Assembly (NCBI GenBank): GCA_900553685.1
Contig: USEI01000017.1
Coordinates: 1 to 30,579, forward strand
Reading direction: 5' to 3'
Length of the DNA stretch: 30,579 bases
DNA from: an uncultured Clostridium sp.
Lineage (GTDB): Bacteria > Bacillota > Clostridia > TANB77 > CAG-508
The notes under the pieces were generated by a model. It did no database searches. It saw nothing but the letters and a program-made list of their open reading frames with translations, and was not told the origin of the DNA. The position numbers and the translations under genes are program-made. How positions within the stretch are numbered: position 1 is the stretch's first letter; every line of letters begins with the position of its first letter. Below, in pieces: positions 1-8,307 of the stretch.

Positions 1-4
1 TTCT

Positions 5-55
5 CTTTCAATATTTTTTTCATTTTACATGTGACATATCTATTTTAAACCTATA
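5..55. repeat. Left copy of a 51-bp inverted repeat shared with the right end of the window
   Basis: Bases 5-55 are the exact reverse complement of bases 30529-30579; I compared them base by base. The copy lies just upstream of the truA promoter and contains the small palindrome ACATGT. There is no transposase inside and no gene in the repeat. It may be an interspersed intergenic repeat at which an assembly graph ended, rather than a mobile-element end. Confidence 0.9.
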
Positions 56-67
56 AAAATAAGATAT

Positions 68-96
68 TTGAATTTTATACCGTTTTGTGCTATTAT
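68..96 (+). promoter_or_regulatory. Promoter of truA
   Basis: A -35 box TTGAAT (68-73) and a -10 box TATTAT (91-96) are separated by 17 bp, a good housekeeping sigma-factor match. Transcription would begin near 103, so an ATG at 85 cannot be the translation start. This supports the ATG at 127. Confidence 0.7.
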
Positions 97-126
97 AAAG
101 GAAATTTTATGAATTTTGGAGTTATT

Positions 127-861
127 ATGAGAAATATAAAGTTAATAATTGAATATGATGGAAAAGGTTTTAATGGTTGGCAAAAACAACCTAATAAATT
201 GAATATACAAGGAGAAATCGAAAGAGCAATAGAAGAAATAACAGGAGAAAGTATAGATTTAATAGCTTCTGGCAGAACTGATGCAGGGGTTCATAGTTTA
301 GGTCAAACAGCAAACTTTAAAACAGAAAGTAAAATTCCAATAGAGAAGATACCTATTGCTATAAATTCTAAATTAAAACAAAGTATTATCATAAAATCAG
401 CAGAAGAAGTTGATGAAAGGTTTCATAGTAGATATAATGTAAAATCTAAGAAATATAGATACACAATAAACAATTCAAAATATGGTAGTGCAATTTATAG
501 AAATGTAGAATATCATTTTCCAATTAAACTTAATATAGAAAACATGCAAAAAGCAGCAAAATATTTTGAAGGAGAACATGATTTTAAAGCATTTAAGGCA
601 AGTGGGACAAGTAGTAAAAGTAGTGTAAGAAAAATTTATAAAGCAGAAGTAATAAAAAATGAAGATAGAATTTATATCGAACTTACAGGAAATGGTTTTT
701 TATATAATATGGTGAGAATAATATCTGGAACATTGCTTGATGTTGGAAGTGGAAAAATAGCACCAGAAGAAATAAAGAATATTATAGAAACAAAAGATAG
801 AAAACTAGCAGGGAAAACTTTGCCACCACAGGGATTATGTTTAGTAGAGGTTAATTATTAA
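127..861 (+). CDS. truA: tRNA pseudouridine(38-40) synthase TruA
   Basis: TruA converts uridines 38-40 in the anticodon arm of many tRNAs to pseudouridine. The 244-residue product has the usual family length. The start ERxxD-type core is visible as IEYDGKGFNGWQ (residues 8-19), and the catalytic aspartate is D52 in GRTDAGVH (49-56). The C-terminal half carries GNGFLYNMVRI, the conserved segment of the second RNA-binding lobe. The ATG at 127 is preferred over an in-frame ATG at 85 because GGAG (118-121) sits about five bases upstream and because the promoter at 68-96 overlaps the upstream ATG. It appears to be a single-gene transcript at the left edge of the window. Confidence 0.96.
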   Translation: MRNIKLIIEYDGKGFNGWQKQPNKLNIQGEIERAIEEITGESIDLIASGRTDAGVHSLGQTANFKTESKIPIEKIPIAINSKLKQSIIIKSAEEVDERFHSRYNVKSKKYRYTINNSKYGSAIYRNVEYHFPIKLNIENMQKAAKYFEGEHDFKAFKASGTSSKSSVRKIYKAEVIKNEDRIYIELTGNGFLYNMVRIISGTLLDVGSGKIAPEEIKNIIETKDRKLAGKTLPPQGLCLVEVNY

Positions 862-987
862 CATATAATTCTAGTATTCTATGTTTAGAAGTAATAAGGT
901 AAATAATAAGTAGGAATAAAAGTAACAAATAAAAAATAATAGAATATTATATAATAAATATTTATAAAACATGGAGGTATTTATTAT

Positions 988-1413
988 ATGAATATTTTAC
1001 TATTTTTTTTCGCAATTCCAATAGCAACAATTATACTTTCTGCTATATTTGAAACTTTTATCAATTCCCCAGTAAAAGTAGCTGGAATATTCTTTTCAAT
1101 ATTCTTAGTAATTGCTTTTATTCTTGGCGGGACAGCAGAACTTATAGTTGGTGCAATAATATATACAATAATATCTTTTGTAACAGCATATATAGTTAAA
1201 ATAATTACAAATAAAAACAATTGTACTATAAGATGTGAAAGAAGAAATGACTATGATGATTATAATTTTAGAAACAATAATTTAGGCTCAATGACACAAT
1301 TTAGATTTAATAATGAAAATGTTATTTCAAATTCTATTCAAGATAATGACAATATAATGTTTAATGACAATAATTTTAATGGAAATAATCATTCATGTAG
1401 GAGATACAAATAA
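988..1413 (+). CDS. Small membrane protein with Asn-rich tail, unknown function
   Basis: I cannot assign a function. The 141-residue product has three hydrophobic segments (about residues 2-22, 30-48 and 50-72) and then a polar, Asn/Asp-rich tail (75-141) probably on the cytoplasmic side. The segment ELIVGAIIYTIISFVTAYIV resembles small Bacillota membrane proteins of the DUF2651 kind, but this is only an impression. GGAGG at 973-977 supports the ATG at 988. The gene stands alone, with a terminator at 1430-1464, so it is likely monocistronic. The tail is low in complexity and may be disordered. Confidence 0.65.
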   Translation: MNILLFFFAIPIATIILSAIFETFINSPVKVAGIFFSIFLVIAFILGGTAELIVGAIIYTIISFVTAYIVKIITNKNNCTIRCERRNDYDDYNFRNNNLGSMTQFRFNNENVISNSIQDNDNIMFNDNNFNGNNHSCRRYK

Positions 1414-1429
1414 TTTAATAAATAATATA

Positions 1430-1464
1430 AAGAATGAGTACTATTTTTAGAATTCATTCTTTTA
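1430..1464 (+). terminator. Rho-independent terminator after the small membrane protein gene
   Basis: AAGAATGA (1430-1437) pairs with TCATTCTT (1454-1461), followed by T residues. The stem is short and AT-rich with a long loop, so termination may be partial. Confidence 0.55.
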
Positions 1465-1481
1465 TTAAAAGTATTTTTGTG

Positions 1482-1510
1482 TTGAAATAAAAAAATGAGC
1501 ATGTTATAAT
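1482..1510 (+). promoter_or_regulatory. Consensus promoter of the metallophosphoesterase gene
   Basis: TTGAAA (1482-1487), 17-bp spacer, TATAAT (1505-1510). Transcription would start near 1517, leaving a leader of only about 14 nucleotides before the GTG. Confidence 0.8.
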
Positions 1511-1530
1511 CGAGATGAACAAACGAAAGG

Positions 1531-2427
1531 GTGAGAAAAATAAAAATAGCAATTATTTCAGATATTCATGGAAATAGTGTAGCACTAAAAGAAGTTATAG
1601 AAGATGCTGAAAAAAATAATGTAGATGATTATATTTTTTTGGGAGATTTAGTAAATGATTTGCCTTTTGGAAATGAAACTTTAAAAATTGTAAGAGAAAA
1701 AAGTGATAAGATAATAAAAGGTAATAAAGAGCAATATTTAATTGAATATGAAAAATATAATTATGATTGGAAAAATCTTCAATTTAGAAACGTGAAATTC
1801 ATGTATAATGAACTTTCTAAGGATAATATGAATTTTATAAGAAATTTACCACATTGTTTAGAAAAAGAGTATGATAAAGTAAAAATTTTATTTGCACATG
1901 GTTCTCCAAATTCTGTGGAAGAATTGCTAAATAGAAATAAAAGAGAATTATTAGAAAAGTATGCAAATGAAATTAATGCAGATGCTCTAATTTTTGGACA
2001 TACTCATGAGAGAATGTGGTATGAATACATAAATGGAAAATTAGTAATGAATGCTGGTTGCTGTGGAGTTTCACCACATTATTTAGGAAAAGCAGAATAT
2101 GTGATTCTAGAAATCTGTGAAGGAAAAATAAAAAATATTAATTTAAAACTTATACCTTATGATATAAATTTAGTAAAGAAAAAAATAATAGAAAGCGGAA
2201 TTTTAGAAGAAGATAAAGTTCTTATGAATTTAACATATTGTGGAATAAATGGGAATGGAGAAGTTAGATATAATTTTTTAAAAGAAGCAAAAGAAATAAT
2301 GCTTGAAAGAAATATAAGATTAAATAAAAAAGTAGAAAAAGGAATTTACTCATATTTTAAACTATATGATGATGATATTTGGCTTGGGCTTGCAGAAAAA
2401 TATAAAAAATATTTTGTATTTGAATAA
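1531..2427 (+). CDS. Calcineurin-like metallophosphoesterase
   Basis: This is a predicted phosphodiesterase or phosphatase of the YfcE/Metallophos_2 type with a dinuclear metal centre. Metal-ligand motifs appear in family order: D-I-H (D11, H13), GDLVND (D39), GNKE (N64), AHGSP (H123) and GHTH (H157, H159). GNKE replaces the more usual GNH/CE, so the catalytic His of the third motif is a Lys and activity may be altered. The last ~100 residues have no recognised domain. The start is uncertain. GTG at 1531 directly abuts AAAGG, which is too close for normal spacing; an ATA at 1540 would give the usual family N-terminus (MKIAIISDIHGN) with GGTGA about six bases upstream. The natural substrate cannot be told from sequence. 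Confidence 0.88.
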   Translation: MRKIKIAIISDIHGNSVALKEVIEDAEKNNVDDYIFLGDLVNDLPFGNETLKIVREKSDKIIKGNKEQYLIEYEKYNYDWKNLQFRNVKFMYNELSKDNMNFIRNLPHCLEKEYDKVKILFAHGSPNSVEELLNRNKRELLEKYANEINADALIFGHTHERMWYEYINGKLVMNAGCCGVSPHYLGKAEYVILEICEGKIKNINLKLIPYDINLVKKKIIESGILEEDKVLMNLTYCGINGNGEVRYNFLKEAKEIMLERNIRLNKKVEKGIYSYFKLYDDDIWLGLAEKYKKYFVFE

Positions 2428-2521
2428 AATATTTTGAATTTTATATGATATAAATTGTTGTATAATTAGTTTTTATATTAAAAAAATAAATTTATAAAAT
2501 AAAAAATTAAGAAGAGGTTAT

Positions 2522-2755
2522 ATGAGATTAGATAAATTTTTAAAAGTAAGTAGGGTTATAAAAAGAAGAACTGTTGCAAATGATGCAGCAGATAATGGAA
2601 GAATTGCTGTAAATGGGAAAATAGTAAAGCCAAGTTATGAGGTTAAAGTTGGAGACATTGTTGAAATTAAATTTGGTGATAAAATTTCTAAATTTGAGAT
2701 TTTAAAAATTCCTGCAACTCAAAAGGAATTGACCGATGTTATTAAAATTTTATAG
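2522..2755 (+). CDS. rqcP: RqcP (YabO-like) S4-domain RNA-binding protein
   Basis: RqcP binds 50S subunits carrying stalled peptidyl-tRNA and works with RqcH to add alanine tails in bacterial ribosome quality control. The 77-residue product is almost only an S4 domain: MRLDKFLKVSRVIKRRT at the N-terminus, then NGRIAVNGKIVKPSYEVKVG, then the KFG strand. This pattern and length match Bacillus YabO/RqcP. The shorter chain and KVSR-x-IKRRT motif separate it from ribosomal S4 and from Hsp15. GAGG at 2514-2517 lies four bases before the ATG. No rqcH is in this window. Confidence 0.9.
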   Translation: MRLDKFLKVSRVIKRRTVANDAADNGRIAVNGKIVKPSYEVKVGDIVEIKFGDKISKFEILKIPATQKELTDVIKIL

Positions 2756-2853
2756 TTTTATAAAAAAATAAAGGAATATCGATAAAATACTAAAATAAAG
2801 TTTCATAAAATAAACGATAATATTTATAAACAATAGGTAAAGGAGAATAATTT

Positions 2854-5800
2854 ATGCCAGATTTTGTTCATTTACATGTTCATAGTGAATATAGTCTTTT
2901 AGACGGAATGTGTAGAATTAAAGATTTACCTAAAAGGGCAAAAGAGCTAGGAATGAAAGCTATAGCAATAACAGACCATGGTGTAATGTATGGGGCCGTA
3001 AATTTTTATAAAGAATGTAAAAAAGAGGGAATAAAACCTATAATTGGTTGTGAAGTATATGTTGCTCCAAGAAGTAGATTTGAAAAAGAAGCAGGAATAG
3101 ATGATGATTATGCACATCTTATTTTACTTGCTAAGAATAAAACTGGATATCAAAATCTTATAAAACTAGTTTCTTTAAGTTTTACAGAAGGATATTATTA
3201 TAAACCTCGTATAGATACAGAAATTTTAGAAAAATACAGTGAAGGTTTAGTTTGTCTTAGTGCTTGTTTAGCAGGTAGTGTAAATAAAGCAATTTTAAAA
3301 GATAATTTAGAAGAGGCAAAGAATATAGCTTTATGGCATAAAAAAGTTTTTGGAGAAGATTATTATTTAGAAATACAAAATAATGGTTTACCAGAGCAAG
3401 TAATGGTAAATCAAAAACTAATTTCATTATCGAGAGAATTAGACATTCCGCTTGTTGGAACAAATGATGCGCATTATTTAAAGAAAGAAGATAGTTATAA
3501 TCATGAAATTTTACTTTGCATACAAACAGCAAAGAAAATCCATGATGAAGACAGAATGAGATTTGAAACAGATGAATTTTATATAAAATCACCAGAGGAA
3601 ATGGCTGATTATTTTTCAGCTGTTCCAGAAGCTATTGAAAATACTGTAAAAATAGCAGATAAATGTAATTTTGATTTTGAATTTGGAGTTACTAAACTTC
3701 CAAATTATGATGTACCAGAAGGATATAAAACTCATGAAGAATATTTTACAGAATTAACATGGAATGGAATAAAAGAACGATATGGAGAAAATTATAGTGA
3801 TATAGTAAAACAGAGGACTGAATATGAGCTTGGAATTATTTCAAAAATGGGATATATTGATTATTATTTGATTGTTTGGGATTATATACATTATGCAAAA
3901 TCAGTTGGAATACCTGTAGGGCCTCGGACGTGGTTCAGGTGCTGGATCAATAGTTGCTTATGCAATAGGAATAACAGATATAGATCCACTTAAATATAAT
4001 TTGCTTTTTGAAAGATTTTTAAATCCAGAAAGAATTAGTATGCCAGACTTTGATGTTGATTTTTCAGATGAAAGAAGACAAGAAGTAATAGACTATGTTT
4101 GTAGAAAGTATGGTAAAGATCATGTTTCACAAATAATAACTTTTGGTACATTATCTGCAAAAAGTGTTATTCGTGATGTTGGAAGAGTTTTGGATGTTCC
4201 ATATTCAGATGTTGATAAGATTGCAAAAATGATTCCTTTTGAGATTCATATGACAATAGACAAAGCATTAGAAGAAAATAGAGAATTAAGAGAACAATAT
4301 GAAAATGATGAAACTACAAAACAAATAATAGATATTGCAAAAGGCTTAGAAGGAATGCCTAGAAATGCATCTACACATGCTTGCCGGAGTTGTTATAACC
4401 AAAGATCCAGTAGATACTTATGTACCACTTTGTACAAATGATGGAAACGTTGTAGCACAATATACAATGGTTTTATTAGAAGAATTAGGTTTATTAAAAA
4501 TGGACTTTTTAGGATTAAGAACTTTAAGTGTAATAGCAAACTGTTTAGAACTTGTGAAGAAAAATAGAGGCATAGACGTTATTTTTGATGATAAAATGGA
4601 TGATCCAAAAGTATATAAATTATGGCAAGAAGGAAAATCTTTTGGAATATTTCAATTTGAAAGCGCTGGAATTACATCATTTATGAAAGAATTAAAACCG
4701 GATTGCTTTGAAGATATTGTGGCTGGAGTATCTTTATATAGACCTGGTCCAATGGATCAAATTCCAAGATATATAAAAGGAAAATTGAATCCAGGGCATA
4801 ATGAATATACGCATCCAGCATTAGAGCCAATATTAAATGTAACGTATGGTTGTATGGTATATCAAGAGCAAGTTATGCAAATAGTAAGAGATTTAGCTGG
4901 ATATTCTTTAGGTAGAGCAGATTTGGTTAGGCGTGCTATGGGTAAAAAGAAATTAGATGTAATGGCTAAAGAAAGAGAAGTATTTATAAATGGACAAGTA
5001 GATGAAAATGGAAATATAGAAGTTCCAGGTTGTGTGAGAAATGGAATAGATGCAGAATCAGCTAATAAAATTTTTGATGAAATGGCTGAATTTGCCAAAT
5101 ATGCTTTTAATAAGTCACATGCAGCAGCTTATGCAGTAATTTCGTACAGAACAGCATATTTAAAAGCATATTATAAAGAAGAATTAATGGCTGCAACTTT
5201 AAATAGTTTTTTAGGAAATCTAGATAAGATTCCTGTATATATTCAAGACTGTAAAGATATGGGAATTGAAATTTTAAATCCTAATATAAATGAAAGTGAA
5301 ACTAAATTTACTGTTGTAGGAGATAAAATTAGATTTGGACTTGGAAGTATAAAAAATGTTGGAGTAGCTGTTATTGATGCAATTGTTGCAGAAAGAGAAA
5401 AAAATGGACCATTTGAAAGCTTTACATCTTTTTGCGAAAGAGTAAAAAATGAATCTGTTAATAAAAAATGTATCGAAAGTCTAATAAAAGCGGGAGCTTT
5501 TGATGGATTTGGAAAAACTAGAGCAACACTTTTGGCTTCTTTTGAAACAATAATAGACATTATAAATAATGAAAATAAAAATAAAATAGAAAATCAAGTA
5601 TCTATGTTTGATTTAATGGAAGACGATAATAAAAAAATAGAGGTACAAAAATATAAATTTATAGAAAAAGAAGAAATGGATATTAAAGAATTACTAAGCT
5701 TGGAAAAGGAGATGCTAGGAGTATATATATCAGGACATCCATTAGATAAAATGAGAAATGCTATTGAAAAATATACTAATATATCTACATTAAATATGAT

Positions 5801-6368
5801 AAAAATTAATGAAGATGTAGAAGCTTTTGGAGAAAGTAAAGAATACAAAGATGGACAAAATATTAAATTTGTTGGAATTATTTCAAAAGTAACAAAAAAA
5901 TTTACAAGAAAAAATACAACAATGGCTTTTGTAACTTTAGAAGATTTTTATGGATCTGCAGAAATTATAATTTTTGATAGCATTTATTCAAAAGTAAGTA
6001 ATATCATAATTGAAGATAACATTATTTTAGTTGATGGAAGGTTAAGTATAAGAGAAGATGAACCTGTAAAAATTGTAGCATCAAATGTTAAAGAATTCTC
6101 GCAAGATATTTTAGATGAAACAAGTAAAAAGTCTGAAACTAAGTTAAATACAATAAAAACATTAAATATTAATATTACAAATTTAACAGAAGAACAAAAG
6201 CAAAGATTAAGAGGTACAATAAAGTTTTTCACAGGTGATAGATTAAATGTAAAATTAGAAATAACTGATAATGGTGAAATAAAACCTTGTGGAGGGATAT
6301 ATTTAACAGATAAGATTTTAGAAGTATTTCAAAGTTTAGTATCAAAGGAAAATATTGTCTTAAAATAA
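2854..6368 (+). CDS. dnaE: DNA polymerase III alpha subunit DnaE, reading frame interrupted by two +1 shifts
   Basis: DnaE is the replicative/primer-extending C-family polymerase. Joining three frames (2854-3924, 3926-4384, 4386-6368) by omitting one base at each of 3925 and 4385 gives 1170 uninterrupted residues, the normal family length. The order is a PHP domain (HLHVH at 6-10, TDHG, GCEVYV, CLSAC, NDAHYL, apparently metal-competent), the palm with catalytic D400 and D402 in PDFDVDF and D550 in KMDFLGL, fingers, a helix-hairpin-helix ([12 protein letters not shown]) and an OB fold near residues 1000-1075. Both breaks fall inside universally conserved motifs ([11 protein letters not shown] and THAC|GVVIT), and sequence on each side is perfect, so this is not a decaying pseudogene by other signs. 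AAGGAG precedes the ATG. Either translation shifts frame or there are two assembly errors; see the findings. Confidence 0.95.
3922..3928 (+). other. dnaE +1 frameshift site 1: CCT-C-GGA
   Basis: Frame zero reads GTA GGG CCT CGG ACG (V-G-P-R-T) and then runs out of the DnaE sequence, stopping at 3993. Omitting C3925 gives CCT GGA CGT GGT (P-G-R-G), the invariant PGRGSGAGS motif, and the new frame stays open. The in-frame codon at the break is CGG followed by A. A weak Shine-Dalgarno-like TAGGG lies directly upstream. Confidence 0.95.
4382..4388 (+). other. dnaE +1 frameshift site 2: TGC-C-GGA
   Basis: The middle frame reads CAT GCT TGC CGG AGT and stops at 4441. Omitting C4385 gives CAT GCT TGC GGA GTT (H-A-C-G-V), a known variant of the HA(A/G/C)GVV motif of DnaE, and the third frame is open to 6368. 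As at site 1, the codon at the break is CGG followed by A and the restored codon is GGA (Gly). Omitting T4381 or T4382 instead would give HAAGVV; the sequence alone cannot tell these apart. Confidence 0.93.
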
Positions 6369-6513
6369 TATATGTATTAATTCTTAGATTTTTATAGCAT
6401 AATAACATATTTGATTTTTTGAAAACATAGCTATTTTTTCATAAGTATGGTATGTTTTGTATAGAATAAAGAGAAGAAAAATTAAATAAATTTTTTAATT
6501 TGCAAGTTATATA

Positions 6514-6542
6514 TTGAAAGTGAAGCTAAAAGATAGTATAAT
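6514..6542 (+). promoter_or_regulatory. Consensus promoter of the pilin-like gene
   Basis: TTGAAA (6514-6519), 17-bp spacer, TATAAT (6537-6542). It overlaps an upstream TTG at 6543 and so fixes the start of the gene at the ATG at 6576. Confidence 0.8.
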
Positions 6543-6575
6543 TTGTGTGAAAAAAGTAGAATAGGAGTAATATTT

Positions 6576-7097
6576 ATGAGAAAAGAAGACGGATTATCGA
6601 TAATATCTTTGATAATTATAATAATAATATTAATAATTATAGCTTTTATTGCTGCACATAAGATTTTTGGAGAAAATGGACTTGTAGATAATTATAAAAA
6701 AGCAGATACAGAATATAATAAAAGTGAGATAGCAGATAAATTAAATCTCATAATTAAAGAAAAATATGTATTAGATTATAAATATGCTTTAGAAAATAAG
6801 AAAAATATTGATGAGATTTTTAATGAACAAGCTCTTATGAACTATCTTTTAGAAAATAAATATATAGAACAATTAAGAGATATAAAAGACAATTTAGTTC
6901 AAGACCAATATTATATAAATCCAGACTCATTAAATAGCGATATTGCAACAAATGCGATAAATAAAAATGGTTCTGAAGGGAATGGAACAAAAATATTTAA
7001 AATAAAGAAGGAAAATGATAAATATAATATATATTTTGTTAATAAATATGGAGATGAAGAAAATTTAGGTGAACTTGTAATGAAGCCAGAAGTATAA
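6576..7097 (+). CDS. Type IV pilin-like / pseudopilin-like protein
   Basis: The 173-residue product starts with a short charged leader, then G-LSIISL and a long run of Ile/Leu (about residues 8-27), then FGENGLVDNYKKA. A hydrophobic N-terminal helix ending in GENG(L/I) is typical of Clostridia prepilin-type proteins, which are cut by a prepilin peptidase after the Gly. The expected Glu at mature position 5 is Ser here, so processing or assembly into a filament is unsure. The rest is polar and lysine-rich, with no recognised domain. GGAG sits eight bases before the ATG. The gene has its own promoter and a strong terminator and no pilus-assembly genes beside it. Confidence 0.7.
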   Translation: MRKEDGLSIISLIIIIIILIIIAFIAAHKIFGENGLVDNYKKADTEYNKSEIADKLNLIIKEKYVLDYKYALENKKNIDEIFNEQALMNYLLENKYIEQLRDIKDNLVQDQYYINPDSLNSDIATNAINKNGSEGNGTKIFKIKKENDKYNIYFVNKYGDEENLGELVMKPEV

Positions 7098-7194
7098 AAT
7101 ATAGATAAAGAAATAAATAGAAAATCAAAGATTAGTCTTTATAAAAGTATAAATTTTATAGCTAAAACAATTTAAAACAAATAGTTAAAAAATA

Positions 7195-7229
7195 AAAAAT
7201 CTCTTATCATTCATTGATAAGAGATTTTT
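7195..7229. terminator. Bidirectional rho-independent terminator between convergent genes
   Basis: A 15-bp perfect stem (7195-7209 with 7215-7229) has a 5-base loop, with A and T runs at the two feet. It can end transcription from the pilin-like gene (+) and from the gene at 7283-8161 (-). Confidence 0.9.
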
Positions 7230-7282
7230 GTATTATTAGAAATAATATCTTATAATAAAATTATATATTAAATTTTATATTA

Positions 7283-8161
7283 TTATTTATTATTTAATCC
7301 TAAGCCGTAAATATCTTGTTCTATTAGTAATTTAGCTCTTTTAGCTGTTTTTGGATTATCAGAATTTAAAGAGTTTTCAATGAATTCAGGGTGGTCAATT
7401 AAAAATTTTTTCATAGAAGCCATTTGATCTTTTTTAAATTCTCTTAAAATCTCTAATTGTTTTTCATTAATTATGTTTAACTCTAAAGCCTTTAAAAATA
7501 AGTCATCATTTATTTTTATAAGAGAATGTACTGTAACATTACAATCTGTTAAAACTTGTGTTCCGCCATCCATTCTATCTATTACAAAAAGCGCATGTTT
7601 GATTTTTGAACCAAGATTTTCTATTGCTGGAATCCAAGCTCTTGTAAAACTAGCTGATTGATTCAATAAATCAGCTACATGTAAGAAGTTTTTATTTTCT
7701 ATTTTTGAAATAATAATATTTTTTGTAAAATCAAAACTACTTTCAACAGTTGTTAAATCTTTATATATGGTGACATGTGGTTTATTTAAAAGATAAGCAA
7801 CCATGTTAGAAAAGAACCAATCCCTTCTTTCACCACCAGATATATAATCAATTGAATTTGTATCAATATGATTTTTTATATATTCTACCATAGTATCTAT
7901 AGTTGTTTTATATATATTATTTGTATTATAGTGATTTAAAACTTTTGTAAAAATATGATTTGGTATGTTTTCTTTAGATTCATTTTCAAGTTCGTTATCT
8001 ATAAAGTTTAAAAGGTCTTTTGAATCAGCATCACTTCCATAAAAAAATTCTGCATTTACAAAATATGGCCCAATTTTTCCTGAAGTATACCAAAAAGGTT
8101 CATTTTCTTTGGCAATATTAAAAGCATGTGTTTCAAACAATAGATTTGTTAAATCTTTCAT
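7283..8161 (-). CDS. Divergent orotate phosphoribosyltransferase-like protein
   Basis: The 292-residue product has the type I phosphoribosyltransferase layout, with an OPRTase-like N-terminal segment TSGKIGPYFVN (26-36; compare SGxxSPYYxD in PyrE), ISGGERRDWFFS (107-118), and HVADLLNQSASFTRAW (161-176) where the PRPP loop (normally VxDDxxTTGxS) is expected. That loop is degenerate, with only one Asp and no TTG. It is about 80 residues longer than classical PyrE. Because pyrB, pyrI, pyrC, pyrF, pyrK and pyrD are all nearby and no standard pyrE is, it may supply OPRTase activity; it could also be a regulatory or nucleotide-binding relative. GGAGG lies ten bases before the ATG at 8161; a TTG at 8179 overlaps that site and is rejected. 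Its own promoter is at 8233-8261. Confidence 0.7.
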   Translation of the reverse strand: MKDLTNLLFETHAFNIAKENEPFWYTSGKIGPYFVNAEFFYGSDADSKDLLNFIDNELENESKENIPNHIFTKVLNHYNTNNIYKTTIDTMVEYIKNHIDTNSIDYISGGERRDWFFSNMVAYLLNKPHVTIYKDLTTVESSFDFTKNIIISKIENKNFLHVADLLNQSASFTRAWIPAIENLGSKIKHALFVIDRMDGGTQVLTDCNVTVHSLIKINDDLFLKALELNIINEKQLEILREFKKDQMASMKKFLIDHPEFIENSLNSDNPKTAKRAKLLIEQDIYGLGLNNK

Positions 8162-8232
8162 AATTATTAATTCCTCCAAATAATTTTTTATTAAAAATAA
8201 AGTAAAATCATAATTTTTGTTATTTCTTGTAT

Positions 8233-8261
8233 ATAATATAGTAAAAATAAAAAAAAGTCAA
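8233..8261 (-). promoter_or_regulatory. Promoter of the PRTase-like gene
   Basis: On the minus strand, TTGACT (8261-8256), 17-bp spacer, TATTAT (8238-8233). The leader to the ATG at 8161 is about 65 nucleotides. Confidence 0.75.
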
Positions 8262-8265
8262 TTAA

Positions 8266-8307
8266 AAAAGCAAATAGGCAGGTATAGTATAACCTGCCTT
8301 TGCTTTT
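8266..8307 (-). terminator. Rho-independent terminator of the small orphan gene
   Basis: Two stacked stems (8266-8273 with 8300-8307, and AGGCAGGT 8276-8283 with ACCTGCCT 8292-8299) are followed on the minus strand by a T run. The inner stem is far richer in G+C than native terminators here. It overlaps the stop codon of the small gene and lies just upstream of the next promoter. Confidence 0.88.

Noticed and set aside
85..126. Longer TruA N-terminus from ATG at 85
   Set aside because: The codon lies inside the promoter (-10 box at 91-96); ATG at 127 has a GGAG site and gives the normal family N-terminus.
3925..4385. Intein, group I/II intron or insertion in dnaE
   Set aside because: Each break is one base; no inserted sequence is present on either side.
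2854..6368. dnaE as an ordinary decaying pseudogene
   Set aside because: No in-frame stops, deletions or lost catalytic residues occur over 1170 codons besides the two one-base shifts, and both share the same CGG-A context.
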